Source: UBA2185 sp964564625
Lineage (GTDB): Bacteria > Desulfobacterota > Syntrophia > Syntrophales > UBA2185
NCBI GenBank assembly: GCA_964564625.1
Contig: CAZMBE010000010.1
Coordinates: 1-64,000, forward strand
Direction of reading: 5' to 3'
DNA: 64,000 nucleotides
A model generated the notes under the pieces. That model ran no database searches, was not told the DNA's origin, and saw nothing but the letters and a program-made list of their open reading frames with translations. A program made the position numbers and the translations under genes. Below, piece after piece: positions 42,191 through 52,996 of the stretch; the stretch's first letter is position 1; each line of letters opens with the position of its first letter.

Positions 42191-42859
42191 ATGCTTTTCC
42201 TGCCGCGTTTTGATTCCTGCTATTGTGTATGTTCTGTGTAGAGTTTCTGGACATGTGTAAAAAATGAAAGTCCGTTCTTTGGAAGATATTTTTTATGAAT
42301 TTAAAATATCTTGCAAGAGTGAAAGATTTTTACGAGTAGAGAAATTTTACGTTGAACATACTATTGGAGAGAATCCAGTGCTATGACCATGCCTATTGCG
42401 ATTCCGAATTCTCCTGGGATGCCAATATCCGGGCTTAATTCTGAAAGAAAAAATAACGGGAAAAGATGCATCTACATGATAACTGACAATGCCAACTGCA
42501 CATGCTAACATCAGTATAATGCCTCAATGCACCCCTTACAATGCCCCACGACAAGTTCTCACAGTCACACATATGGAAATCGACAGCGATATCTGCCATA
42601 TCTTGCGAGAATATTGCCTTGACATAGAAGAAAAATCTCTTTTATACTTCCTTAATAAAAAAGGGCTTTCTATCAATCACAGGTAAGCGGATCAATAAAA
42701 TCTTGACTTAGCTCGCGTAATACGCCATTTGTTGCGGTGTATTTCTTTGTAGCGTGTTTTATTCCATCAGGCCTGACACACCAGAGAGACTTCGCAGGAT
42801 AAGCTGGACATAACCTAGTAAAGATGCCCATATTTGGAAAAAGGGGGTAAAGAGAGAGT
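42191..42859. other. Intergenic region (about 670 bases)
   Basis: Holds a possible 40-codon frame (42264-42386, MKVRSLEDIFYEFKISCK...) without a ribosome site, and another short frame at 42489-42686, also unsupported. I see no RNA or repeat. Confidence 0.4.
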
Positions 42860-43720
42860 ATGAGAGTTGATGCTGAAAAGACACAGGAAGCCATCCAGGC
42901 AATGATAAGAAAAAGCCCGATGAAATTAATTGTGATTGCAGGTGTTCTCATGGTCATCATAATTTTCTTTAGGCCGTGGGTCAAGGTTGGGGCCGGCCAG
43001 AGGGGCGTCGTCATGAACTTCGGTGCCGTTCAGGAAAAAGTCCTCGATGAAGGGCTCCATCTGCGAATACCGATCATGCAGGAAGTTGTCCTTGTGGATG
43101 TTAAGGTTCAGAAGGTTGAGACAGATGCGGCCGCCGCCTCGGCAGATCTTCAGGATGTCAGCTCCCGGGTGGCCTTAAACTATCATATTGTCCCCGATAA
43201 GGCCAATGTGGTGTACCAGAGAATCGGCGTTCAGTTCAAGGAACGCATTATCGATCCGTCCATCCAGGAAGTCGTCAAGGCCGTAACGGCAAAGTATACG
43301 GCGGAAGAGCTGATCACGAAACGGCCGGCGGTGAGTGAGACCATGCGGCTGTCTCTGACGGATAGACTGATGGAATACAATGTCGCCGTAGATGCCTTTT
43401 CCATTGTGACCTTCAGTTTTTCCAAGATATTCACCGAGGCCATCGAATCGAAACAGACAGCCGAACAGCTCGCGCTGAAGGCCAAGCGAGACCTTGAAAG
43501 AATCAAGATTGAGGCTGAGCAGAAGATCACCGCAGCCAAGGCCGAGGCGGAATCTCTTCGCCTGCAGCGGGCAAATATATCGCTCGATTTAATCGAACTG
43601 CGGAAGGTCGAAGCCAACCTGCGGGCTATCGAAAAGTGGAATGGTGTCATGCCGCAGGTAACCGGCGCGGGCCCTGTGCCCTTTATCGGTGTGGGCGATA
43701 CCGGAAAGAAGCAGAAATAG
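42860..43720 (+). CDS. Prohibitin-family (SPFH) membrane protein
   Basis: A 286-residue protein with one membrane segment (about 22-40, KLIVIAGVLMVIIIFFRP) and an SPFH domain (GAGQRGVVMNFGAVQEKVLDEGLHLRIPIMQEV). An alanine/glutamate-rich coiled coil follows (about 200-250, TAEQLALKAKRDLERIKIEAE). Members form oligomeric rings in the membrane and modulate proteases such as FtsH. AAAGGGGGT lies upstream. Confidence 0.9.
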   Translation: MRVDAEKTQEAIQAMIRKSPMKLIVIAGVLMVIIIFFRPWVKVGAGQRGVVMNFGAVQEKVLDEGLHLRIPIMQEVVLVDVKVQKVETDAAAASADLQDVSSRVALNYHIVPDKANVVYQRIGVQFKERIIDPSIQEVVKAVTAKYTAEELITKRPAVSETMRLSLTDRLMEYNVAVDAFSIVTFSFSKIFTEAIESKQTAEQLALKAKRDLERIKIEAEQKITAAKAEAESLRLQRANISLDLIELRKVEANLRAIEKWNGVMPQVTGAGPVPFIGVGDTGKKQK

Positions 43721-43961
43721 CAGGATGGTCCGCACGTAATCCCAACATACGGCTCGTTTCTGTTTAAGATATAAAGCCTTACACATGATCGGAAATCGCC
43801 TCATTTCAATGCTGCGTTCCTATCAGATAATTACCTTGCCAAAAAAATCACATTTCAGAATAGATTTCTCATGTAGATCGTGATAGTTAAAGACATGTAC
43901 TATCAGACATGACATTTCTGAACCAGTCAACCGTATAAGAGATAGTGTAGACTGATAATTG

Positions 43962-43994
43962 AAACCCCGTTTCTCAATAGCGCGGGGTTTTTTG
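43962..43994 (+). terminator. Intrinsic terminator after the SPFH gene
   Basis: AAACCCCG (43962-43969) pairs with CGGGGTTT (43983-43990), followed by TTTT. It lies about 240 bases after the stop, so the real transcript end may be elsewhere or the intergenic RNA is long. The same stem occurs at 1464-1495. The remainder of 43721-44144 holds no recognised gene. Confidence 0.75.
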
Positions 43995-44144
43995 CTTGTA
44001 CTCGCAAATTTCCTGGGCTAATGTCTTTCTGATATCATACCTGTCCGTATGCATCACAGCAGGTTATATTTTGTTTTAAATTGAGAAAGTTGCAATGCGT
44101 TCAACCATGCGTGAACCTTTTCATTGTTTTGTAAGAGGTGTCCA

Positions 44145-45899
44145 TTGCTGTTGAGACTGATATGTGGTCTGTTATGCAGCGTTCTCTTGGTCTCTCCTTT
44201 ATGTGCTTCTGAGGAACGGATACAGGTTCTGGTAGAGGGACTCTCGGGGAAGGCGTTGGAGAATGCCAAGCAGGCCCTTGCTTTACCGCCCGGCATGATC
44301 GATCAGGGTCGTGTCGATGAGCTGTGGCTGCAGCACTTTGAAGAGCAAATCCCCCGAAATGTTCGGGAAGCCTTAGAACCTTTCGGTTATTATCAGCCCG
44401 AGATTTCCGTCCATCGAGAAAAAACTGAAGAAGGGACTTATCGCCTGCGGATAGGGGTGAAACCAGGGCCGCCAATTTTGGTCCGTTCCGTCCATGTGCG
44501 CCTTGAAGGACCCGGAGCGGAAGAGCCTGTCCTGAAAGAGCAGACTTCCACATTTCCCCTGGTCAAAGGGGATATCCTACTCCACGAACTCTACGAAGAG
44601 GCAAAGCAGGAGCTGCAAAACAAAGCCTATGAACTGGGCTATGTTGACGCGGCTTACACCGTCCATACCCTTCGCGTCATTCTGGGTGAGTCGGCGGTGG
44701 ATGTGGATCTCGTCCTGCAGACAGGGCGTCGTTACTCTTTCGGGGAAGTCACTTTCACCGGCACGACTACCTTTCCGGACGAGTTTCTGCGCCGCTACCT
44801 TTCATTCAAGCCGGGCGATGTCTTTTCCTATAAATTGCTGGCGAAGACCCATTCTAATTTTGTGAATTCGGACAGATTCCGGGAGGTGCGTGTTAATCCG
44901 CGAAGAGATGTCGTCACCGAGGGGCGGATTCCTGTGGAAATCTCTCTGATGCCGGCGCCGCCAAAAAGCGTCAAATTTGGTCTCGGTTACAGCACCGATA
45001 TGGGTCCCCGAGCCTCCATCCATTACAAGGATTTGAATGTGGCGAGATGGGGGCATGAATTTCAAACAGAATTGAAGGTCAGCCCCATTATTCAAGGAAT
45101 TGCCTCGCGTTACGTTTTTCCTTCCGGTGTAAATATTGATAGTCACACAGCCCTGACACTAAGTTTACAGCGGGAAGACACGGACACCTATACAACCCGC
45201 CTGATCAAACTGGAAGCGGCACGGGCCCATGGCTTTGGCGCCGGACGGATTGGGTCTCTATTTGTCCAGATGCAGGCAGAAAACTCTGAAGCGGGAGATC
45301 AATCAACCGATTCATTTCTCCTGATGCCCGGAGTTCGCTTTACAAGCATCCAATACGACAATATTATTCGGCCGTCTCGGGGATTCAATTATCGGGTCGA
45401 ACTCCGGGGAACCCATGAGTCCCTTGGGTCGGACACAGGCTTCATTCAGGGTATGTCTCACGGGGAACTCCTTATTCCTCTTCCGGCACGCTTTTCCCTG
45501 CTCGTAAGAGCGCAGGCGGCGACAACCTGGCAGGACGATCCTGCTCGGGATCTTCCCATTTCCGTTCGTTTTTTTGCCGGAGGTGACCGGAGCGTTCGCG
45601 GCTATACGTATCAGTCTCTCGGACCCCGGGACAGCAGTGGAAAAGTTGTCGGGGGGAGAAACCTGCTGGTGGGAAATGTGGAACTGGAAAGGGCTATCGG
45701 GCAAAACTGGGGGGCCGCCATCTTTTATGACGCGGGAAATGCCTTCAATAATTTGTCCGACATTGACGCTGCTCAGGGCGCCGGAATAGGCATCCGTTAT
45801 TACAGCCCTTTTGGTCCCATTCACCTGGATCTGGCCCGCCAGATCGGGGTCTCCGGGGAACACTGGCACATTCATTTAACGGTGGGGGTAGGGCTATGA
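44145..45899 (+). CDS. tamA: TamA-type outer-membrane translocation protein (Omp85 family)
   Basis: Start taken as TTG at 44145 because AGAGGTG lies upstream; an in-frame TTG at 44124 has no site. The protein (584 residues) has a signal peptide (LLRLICGLLCSVLLVSPLCA), three POTRA-like units (about 30-260) and a C-terminal beta barrel with FFAGGDRSVRGYTYQSLGPRD and GPIHLDLARQIGVSG. It overlaps the next gene by ATGA. TamA with TamB helps insert proteins and move lipids between membranes. Confidence 0.9.
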   Translation: MLLRLICGLLCSVLLVSPLCASEERIQVLVEGLSGKALENAKQALALPPGMIDQGRVDELWLQHFEEQIPRNVREALEPFGYYQPEISVHREKTEEGTYRLRIGVKPGPPILVRSVHVRLEGPGAEEPVLKEQTSTFPLVKGDILLHELYEEAKQELQNKAYELGYVDAAYTVHTLRVILGESAVDVDLVLQTGRRYSFGEVTFTGTTTFPDEFLRRYLSFKPGDVFSYKLLAKTHSNFVNSDRFREVRVNPRRDVVTEGRIPVEISLMPAPPKSVKFGLGYSTDMGPRASIHYKDLNVARWGHEFQTELKVSPIIQGIASRYVFPSGVNIDSHTALTLSLQREDTDTYTTRLIKLEAARAHGFGAGRIGSLFVQMQAENSEAGDQSTDSFLLMPGVRFTSIQYDNIIRPSRGFNYRVELRGTHESLGSDTGFIQGMSHGELLIPLPARFSLLVRAQAATTWQDDPARDLPISVRFFAGGDRSVRGYTYQSLGPRDSSGKVVGGRNLLVGNVELERAIGQNWGAAIFYDAGNAFNNLSDIDAAQGAGIGIRYYSPFGPIHLDLARQIGVSGEHWHIHLTVGVGL

Positions 45900-48800
45900 A
45901 GACGCGCGTATTTCTGGTCATGCTTCTGCTGGTTCTGGTTCTCGTTGTTGGCGCTCTATCATGGCTCCTTGGGACGACGGAGGGTACCCGATGGATCATG
46001 GAGCGTCTGTTCCGGGCATTGCCTGTGGCCGTTCACACCGAGCGAATTTCCGGCACCCTGGCAAACACGCTGGAGATTGAGGGGTTGCGGATCGACACGC
46101 CGGATTTGGAGGTGAGCATTCGCTCAACATCCCTGTCATTTCTGCCATTCTATCTCCTTCTGGGAAGCACGGTGATGAAAGAGGTCTCTTTTCATGAGAT
46201 CATTGTAACAAACAAACACCCGGAAGCAAAGCAGCCTATTGATATGACGTGGCCGCGAATACCCCCATCCCTTACGTGGTTCAAGGGCTGGATCGATGAG
46301 GTTCACATCGATGGCCTCACGTATCGGAGCGGAACCTCAGAACCCTTTCTTGTGAACAGCCTGCGGACGGCAGTGGACTGGCAGGCCGGGACCCTGGTGT
46401 TACGGAACCTGAATGTACAATCATCTTTGGGATCACTGGAAGGATTCATAATGGCGGGCTTTTCTCGACCCAGCCTCACGGGGAACCTCAGCATTACTCC
46501 TACGAATGCTTTGGCGGCTCAGGACAGCTTTACGGTTTCCGTCAAGCTTGTCCCTGCCGATGCGCCGGAACAAGTTGCCGGGTCTGTCGTTCTTACGGCG
46601 GCGTCCCGCACGCAGGAGCGCTTCCGTGCGGAAGGCAGTCTGGGTATTGCCAGGGATCGGTTTATTGTTCGCGATATCATCGTTCGGGAAACAGGCCGAC
46701 GGGGAACGGTCACCGCAACGGGCGAAGTCCTCGTGTCGCAGCCGGATCCATATGTCCGTCTTCGCCTGGAGGCAAACGGGATCGATCTTTCCGGGGAATT
46801 CAAATTTCCCGCCCTTCTCTCCGGAACAGTGAATGTTCAGGGGAATATGCACCAATATGAGGGTTCCTTTAGCCTGAAGCAATACAGCGCCACGCCCTCC
46901 TGGCGGGATGTGCAGGCGGCGGGGACATTTGCCGGCGACAGATCGCAGGTGGAAATCAGGGATATGAACGGCCGGTTTCTCGACGGAACGTTCAAGGGCA
47001 ACATTGCCCTGCTCTGGGAGAAAGATCGGCGACTGTCCTGGGACTTGAAGACCGTGAATATGAACCCCGCCCGGCTCAAGGCAGACTTGCAGGGCAGAGT
47101 CAACCTAAATGCTGCAGGGTTCCTGCGCTGGAGTGGGATGAACCTGACAGAAGGCGACCTGAAGGTGAAACTGATCGACAGCATCTTCCAGCACAGGGTT
47201 CTTTCCGGTGTTCTGGACACGCAATGGCACCGCGACACACTGAGGGTGGCCCGTTGCGAACTCCATGGCCGGGGTCTTGACTTCTCGATTCACGGGACAC
47301 CGGGGGAGGGACTTTCATACCGGTTCGGCATATCGGAGTCCTCGAACATCCTTCCCGTGAAGGGAGGGCCTTTCACAGGGAACGGAGTGGTGAGATGGGA
47401 TAAGGGCGAACTGACAGGGATGCTTGAAAGCCGCTTCGTTTCTGTATTCTCCCGCGCACATGCCTCCTGGGTGTGGAATGATGAGGGTCTAAATGTCAGA
47501 TCAGAGATGCGTCTGGAAAAGGGGGGCATCGTCGAGGGAAGTTTTGCGTCTCCCCAGCCTGTAGGGTTGACCGTTCCCGAAGGAGGGACGTTCGATATCA
47601 CCTGGAATTCCCTGGATCTGAAGCTGTTGAAGGAGAAAATACCCGTTTCTTTAGATCTGCAGGGACGGCTGGGTGGGGCCGCCCGCGGCCGGCTTTTGAA
47701 AGACGCCCATTTCCAGACATCGGCAAAAGTATGGGTCACGAACGGACGTTTTTCCTGGAAGGGTGATCATGGAACAATTGCCTTGGCGGCTGAGCGGGCT
47801 GAGATGGATTTTTCATGGGAGGGTGCGGTTATTTCAGGAAGAATCGGCCTTACCCTGAAGGAGCATGGCAATATGGAAGGAACCTACGAGATTCCTTTGC
47901 CTGCCCTCTTTCCCCTGAAAATGAGCCCCGAAGGCCCCCTGAAGATCCAGGCCAGGGGAGAATTTCGTGAGAAGGGGATTTTTTCTGCCCTGTTTCCCGG
48001 TGTTATTCAGGAAAGCCGCGGACTGGTGCAAGTTCAACTGGCAGCGGCAGGGATATGGGAAAACCAAGACTGGAGCGGCGCAGCGACATTGTCCGGTGTA
48101 TCCGCGAAATTGCCTGTCACGGGCCTACGTCTCGAAAATGGAAAGGCGGAAGTCCTGTGGCATCAGGATCGCGTTCGGATTTCTTCCTTACAACTCCGCT
48201 CAGGAGAGGGTGAAATTCGCGGTTCCGCCGATGTCTGGATGAAGGACTGGCATGTGGACCGTTACGAAGGAAGGCTTGTGGGCGAAAAGTTCCAGGCCGT
48301 GTATCTGCCCGAGATCCGCATTGCCATCAACCCTGATCTTCGGTTTACGGGAACCATGACGGAGATGGAACTGACGGGCGACGTCATGATTCACAAGGCG
48401 CAAATACAGCAGTCCGAACGGGAAGGGATGGTGAAGGCCAGCAGGGATGTGGTCATTGTGGATCGCCCCCGGCCAAAGAAAGCGCCATCGGCCTTTAGCC
48501 TGAATACAAGGGTAGCAGTAAACCTGGGTGAGGCATTTTCCGTGAGGGCTGCGGGAGTTGACGCGCGTCTTGAAGGGAGGGTTCTTGTCGTAGTAAAGAA
48601 TTTTGACGAACCTTCATTGGAAGGCAGGATCAGTGTCGCAAAGGGTGATTTTGATCGATACGGTGTTAAGCTCGATATCCACAGGGGTCACCTGATATTC
48701 AACGGCGGGCCTGCCGAGACGGGACAGCTCGATATCCTGGCGTATCGAACGGTGCGCGACAACTATCGGAATGAGGATGTTCATGCGGGAATCACCATCA

Positions 48801-49237
48801 CGGGACCGCTGCACACTCCCCTGATCGAACTATACTCACGCCCTGCTATGAACGACAGCGATGTCCTCGCGTATATCGTTCTCGGCCGGCCATTCAAGAG
48901 CGGTGAAGAAAAAGACCAGCAGGATCTGCTCCTCAAAGCGGCGGGGGCGCTTCTTGCCCAGAGTCCGTCGTCCGGTTCCCTTCAGCGGCAGCTTAAGGAC
49001 CGCCTGGGCATTGACACAATCGACCTGGAATCGACGACAATCGACGGTGTTTCCCAGTCCCTTGTCACCGTTGGAAAGTATCTTTCTCCGAATCTTTATG
49101 TCGCTTTCGGACAGTCGCTCTTCACGCGCGACTATTATATGCTCGCCCGGTACAGTTTCCTGAAGAACTGGTACATAGAAAGCAAAATGGGATTCCAGAC
49201 CGGGGCGGATCTTTTCTATCGCATTGAATTTGATTGA
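45896..49237 (+). CDS. tamB: TamB-type translocation and lipid-transfer protein
   Basis: A 1113-residue protein with one N-terminal membrane anchor (about 5-25), a long beta-rich repeat region and the C-terminal TamB domain (YSRPAMNDSDVLAYIVLGRP, DRLGIDTIDLES, YLSPNLYVAFGQSL, NWYIESKMGF). AsmA-like proteins of this kind bridge the inner and outer membranes and carry phospholipids through a hydrophobic groove. The ATG overlaps the tamA stop, so the two are an operon. Confidence 0.93.
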   Translation: MKTRVFLVMLLLVLVLVVGALSWLLGTTEGTRWIMERLFRALPVAVHTERISGTLANTLEIEGLRIDTPDLEVSIRSTSLSFLPFYLLLGSTVMKEVSFHEIIVTNKHPEAKQPIDMTWPRIPPSLTWFKGWIDEVHIDGLTYRSGTSEPFLVNSLRTAVDWQAGTLVLRNLNVQSSLGSLEGFIMAGFSRPSLTGNLSITPTNALAAQDSFTVSVKLVPADAPEQVAGSVVLTAASRTQERFRAEGSLGIARDRFIVRDIIVRETGRRGTVTATGEVLVSQPDPYVRLRLEANGIDLSGEFKFPALLSGTVNVQGNMHQYEGSFSLKQYSATPSWRDVQAAGTFAGDRSQVEIRDMNGRFLDGTFKGNIALLWEKDRRLSWDLKTVNMNPARLKADLQGRVNLNAAGFLRWSGMNLTEGDLKVKLIDSIFQHRVLSGVLDTQWHRDTLRVARCELHGRGLDFSIHGTPGEGLSYRFGISESSNILPVKGGPFTGNGVVRWDKGELTGMLESRFVSVFSRAHASWVWNDEGLNVRSEMRLEKGGIVEGSFASPQPVGLTVPEGGTFDITWNSLDLKLLKEKIPVSLDLQGRLGGAARGRLLKDAHFQTSAKVWVTNGRFSWKGDHGTIALAAERAEMDFSWEGAVISGRIGLTLKEHGNMEGTYEIPLPALFPLKMSPEGPLKIQARGEFREKGIFSALFPGVIQESRGLVQVQLAAAGIWENQDWSGAATLSGVSAKLPVTGLRLENGKAEVLWHQDRVRISSLQLRSGEGEIRGSADVWMKDWHVDRYEGRLVGEKFQAVYLPEIRIAINPDLRFTGTMTEMELTGDVMIHKAQIQQSEREGMVKASRDVVIVDRPRPKKAPSAFSLNTRVAVNLGEAFSVRAAGVDARLEGRVLVVVKNFDEPSLEGRISVAKGDFDRYGVKLDIHRGHLIFNGGPAETGQLDILAYRTVRDNYRNEDVHAGITITGPLHTPLIELYSRPAMNDSDVLAYIVLGRPFKSGEEKDQQDLLLKAAGALLAQSPSSGSLQRQLKDRLGIDTIDLESTTIDGVSQSLVTVGKYLSPNLYVAFGQSLFTRDYYMLARYSFLKNWYIESKMGFQTGADLFYRIEFD

Positions 49238-49622
49238 TCAGAAAAACCCGCATTTCCGCTTGTCCTTCCGGCTTTGCCGGACTTCATGAAACATATACAT
49301 CACCGGATTAACAACAAATAAATACCCGCGGCTTATCACCAAAGACTCTTACATACATATAGAACCAGCCAATGAGGGGATGCCGGATATTGCACCGATT
49401 GTTGTCAACGAAATGTATGATAAAAATGATTTGACACACATGTTGAACTTTCCTATATTTTTCTCTGTTACAAAGTAAATAGGACAGGCCTGAAATGGAT
49501 TTGCGGAAGGTACAGAAATTAAAATGGCCCCTCCAGGAAATCACCCTGATCGCAAAGCTTTCCGGAGCATAAGGGCCCTCATTCATTGATGATGTATCAG
49601 ACGCAGAGGAGACAACCGGCTC
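49238..49622. other. Intergenic region
   Basis: About 385 bases. A short hairpin, TCCGGC/GCCGGA with TTT loop at 49267-49281, lies after the tamB stop but has no U-run. No gene supported. Confidence 0.4.
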
Positions 49623-52211
49623 ATGACCTCCCTCAAATGGTACCAACTGACTGCTGAAGACATAATCGAGAAGTTGCAGACATCCCCGGCGGGGCTTACT
49701 GCCGGGGAATCCGGAAAGCGCCTGGAGCATTACGGTCCGAATCGACTTCCGGAGGAGAAAGGGACCCACCCTGTCGTCATTTTTTTCAGGCAGTTCGCCA
49801 GTCCCCTGATCTACATTCTCATCATCGCTGCGATAGTCACCTTCATTCTCGAGGAATACAAGGACACCATCGTTATCACTGCCGTTCTTGTTCTCAACGC
49901 CGTGGTCGGCTTCACTCAGGAGTACAAGGCCGAGGAAAGCGTTATGGCCCTCAGGAAGATGGTTGTTCCCAGGGCCAGAATAATAAGGGACGGCTCGGAA
50001 CGGGAAGTGAACAGCGACGAACTGGTTCCCGGCGATGTGGCCGTCCTTGCCTCGGGATCGAAAGTGCCGGCGGATATCCGCATCGTTTCGTCCCTGGAGT
50101 TGAAAATAGACGAATCCATGTTGACGGGTGAATCCCTTCCCGCCGAAAAGACATCACAGGCGATTTTGGAAGACAACCTGACGCCCGGAGATCAGCGCAA
50201 CATGGCCTTCATGGGAAGCGTAGTCGTAAGCGGGCGGGCTCGTGGTTTCGTGGTGGAAACGGCCTCGAGGACCGTTTTGGGAGGAATAGCAAAAGACGTG
50301 CGGGGAGCACAAACCGCAAAAGCTCCGCTCCTGATCAAGTTTCACAGGTTCTCCAACAGAATCGGCATGTTGATTCTGGCAGCGAGCGTTACCCTCTTCG
50401 GCATTGGCATTCTCATCGGCATTCCCATGAAAACTATGTTCACCACAATGGTGGCTGCCGCTGTCGCCACCATACCGGAAGGTTTGCCGATTGTATTGAC
50501 CATCGCTCTTGCCGTCGGCGTCCAGAGAATGGCACGGAGAAACGCCATCATTCGAAAGCTTCCTGCCGTGGAAACACTCGGGAGCACGACGGTCATCTGC
50601 ACGGACAAGACAGGCACCCTCACGAAAAACGAAATGACGGTGAAAGTCGTCTATGACGGCGAGCATGTCTTCGACCTGACCGGAAGCGGTTATGATACGA
50701 AGGGCGAGATCCTTCACGAATGGGTTGTCGCAAAAGAGGAGGAGCGGCAGCAGTTGTTTATGTGCTTTCGAATCGGCCTTCTTTGCAACGAGTCCCTTCT
50801 CTACGAGGAAGACGGAGAGACAAAGGTAGACGGAGACCCGACGGAGGGGGCCCTCATTGTGTCGGCCATCAAGGCGGGGCTGCAACCGGAGAAGGAACGT
50901 TCTGTATATCGTCAGCTCGCACTGATTCCGTTCGAATCCGAGCGCGGCTACATGGCCACCCTTCACGCGCACGGTGAGGAGAGATACATTTTTGTCAAAG
51001 GAGCCCCCGAAAAAATTCTCGAACTCTGCACGACGTGTATGGCAAAGGACAGTTTCAGTGCCGGGGAAATCCTCCGCACCTCCCATCTGTTTGCCACGGA
51101 AGGTATGAGAGTGCTGGCCATGGCGTATCGCAAAGCACCGAATCATCTCACTACCCTCTCTTATGGGGATGTGGAAGGCGACCTCGTCCTGGCCGGCATC
51201 CAGGGAATGATCGATCCCCCGAGGGAAGAGGTCGTTGAGGCAGTCAAGGGCTGCCGCCAGGCGGGAATCCGGGTCGTCATGATCACCGGTGATCACCCCA
51301 CGACGGCATTTGCCATCGGCCGCAAAGTAGGAATCGCCAGGGAAAACGATCGCGTTCTAACGGGCAGGGAGCTTATGGACATGAGCGATGAGGAACTTGG
51401 CAAGCTGATCCGGGAGGTTTCCGTATACGCGAGGGTGGCTCCGGAACAGAAACTGCGAATCGCCCGACAGATGATGGATCAGGGGGATATCGTCGCGATG
51501 ACGGGCGATGGTGTAAACGACGCGCCCGCCCTCAAGGCCGCCCATATCGGCATCGCCATGGGAAAGAAGGGCACAGACGTTGCGAAAGAGGCCTCCGACA
51601 TGGTCCTCCTCGACGACAATTTCACGACGATCTTTAAGGCCGTGGAGGACGGCCGCGTCGTTTTTGAAAATATTCGAAAAGTCGTGTTCTTCCTGATTCC
51701 TACAGGTGTTGCGGCCATTGTTTCCATCATCGGCGCCCTGATTCTTGGTATCCCCATTCCTTACCTTGCCTCTCAGCTTCTCTGGATCAATCTGGTCACG
51801 AACGGCATTCAGGACATCGCCCTGGCCTTTGAACCCGGCGAGAAAAATATCCTAAAGAGGCCTCCCTTTTCACCTGCTGAGGGAGTCATGTCGCCTGTAA
51901 TCGTGCAGAGGACAGTCATTGTGGGCCTGTTGATTTCCATCGGCATCGTCTGTAATTTCGCCCACGCCCTCGACAGTGGGCTGTCCCTGGAAAAAGCGAG
52001 GACCGTCGCCGTGACGACGATGGTCTTTTTCCAGTTCTTCCAGGCCTGGAACAGCCGATCCGAAACGGAATCCGTGTTCAAGATACCGTTCTTTTCCAAT
52101 CCCTTCCTTTTCTTTGGTCTCCTGGCGGCTTTATTTGTCCACCTAGCCGCTATCTACATGCCCTCGCTGCAATGGCTCCTGCAGATGGAATCGTTGAGCG
52201 GAAGTGAGTGG
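49623..52211 (+). CDS. P-type cation-transporting ATPase (SERCA/PMCA-like), C-terminus lost in gap
   Basis: 863 residues are visible up to the N gap. Features are an N-terminal cation ATPase region (WYQLTAEDIIEKLQ), TGESLPAEK, the PEGLP motif in a membrane segment (ATIPEGLPIVLTIALAVG), the phosphorylation motif DKTGTLT (near residue 327), MITGDHPTTA, and TGDGVNDAPALKAAHIGIAMG. A C-terminal set of membrane segments includes WINLVTNGIQDIALAFEPGE. The last one or two segments (about 40 residues) are missing. It is likely a Ca2+ or related cation exporter. AGGAG lies 10 bases upstream of the start. Confidence 0.9.
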
Positions 52212-52311
52212 NNNNNNNNNNNNNNNNNNNNNNNNNNNNNNNNNNNNNNNNNNNNNNNNNNNNNNNNNNNNNNNNNNNNNNNNNNNNNNNNNNNNNNNNN
52301 NNNNNNNNNNN
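52212..52311. other. Assembly gap (100 N)
   Basis: Exactly 100 N between the cut ATPase and the cut Fur-family gene. A continuous frame read through the N is artificial. Confidence 0.99.
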
Positions 52312-52639
52312 AGGTCATCCCAGCGTTGAAGACATATATACACAGCTCCAGAGAGACTTCCCTGGGATCAGCGAAGCGACGGTGTATCGCAACATACTGC
52401 TCATCAAATCATTGGGGGAGGTTCTCGAGCTTGGTTTCGCAGGAGAAAGCACCCACTATGACGGCCGCAAACCGCATCCTCACCCCCATATAGTGTGCAC
52501 CAAATGCAGGAAGATAATCGACCCTGATCTTGATAGCTTGAATGAAATGATGAAGGAAATTAATGAAGAAAGCGGTTTTGAAATTCTGACATATCGCCTT
52601 GATTTTTTCGGCATATGTCCCGAATGCCGTGGCAAATGA
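52312..52639 (+). CDS. Fur/PerR-family regulator, N-terminus lost in gap
   Basis: About 108 residues remain (first full codon at 52313). The DNA-recognition end is GISEATVYRNILLIKSLGEV, and the metal/dimerisation part has HPHPHIVC, CTKCRK and the C-terminal CPECRG (two CxxC for structural zinc). The family uses metal to repress, with PerR members sensing peroxide. The close katG gene and the Fur-like palindrome at 52656 support a peroxide or iron role, but PerR versus Fur cannot be decided without the N-terminal ligand residues. Confidence 0.85.
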
Positions 52640-52655
52640 GAAAAGAATTTTTTTT

Positions 52656-52678
52656 GATAATAATTGCAATTGATTATC
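52656..52678. promoter_or_regulatory. Fur/PerR-box-like palindrome
   Basis: GATAATAATTG followed by CAATTGATTATC is a near-perfect 23-bp palindrome resembling the Fur/PerR consensus (GATAATnATTATC type). It lies 17 bases after the regulator gene. It could control the downstream genes or mark the end of the regulator gene. The rest of 52679-52996 has a 17-codon frame (52843) with AAGGAGG upstream, unsupported. Confidence 0.6.
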
Positions 52679-52996
52679 ATTTGTTTTTATATCGCAATTA
52701 AATATCAATCCTATTTAGAACGGCACAGGAAATAGAAACTGAAGCAGGGGATTGCATGGGCAGACACTCAGAAAATCCCCTGGTATAAGAAGAACAATAT
52801 TGATTAAAAAAACATCAAGGAGGAAACAGTATAGAAAAGAACATGAGTGAAGTTTATCACGGTGACAAAGCGGCAATGGAGCGGAAACGGCCTTAACCTG
52901 TCAATTGATTGAGGTAAAGGAACCATCCGGCGTGAAAGGAAAGAAAGAGCAAGAAACCAGCATGATCATTGATTTACACAAACAAAGGAGGACGAT

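Noticed and set aside
42489..42686. 65-codon plus-strand frame
   Set aside because: No ribosome site and no recognisable domain; the neighbouring 40-codon frame at 42264 is equally weak.
50154..51296. 380-codon minus-strand frame opposite the P-type ATPase
   Set aside because: Shadow of the ATPase coding region; His/Asp/Gly-rich with no recognisable motifs.
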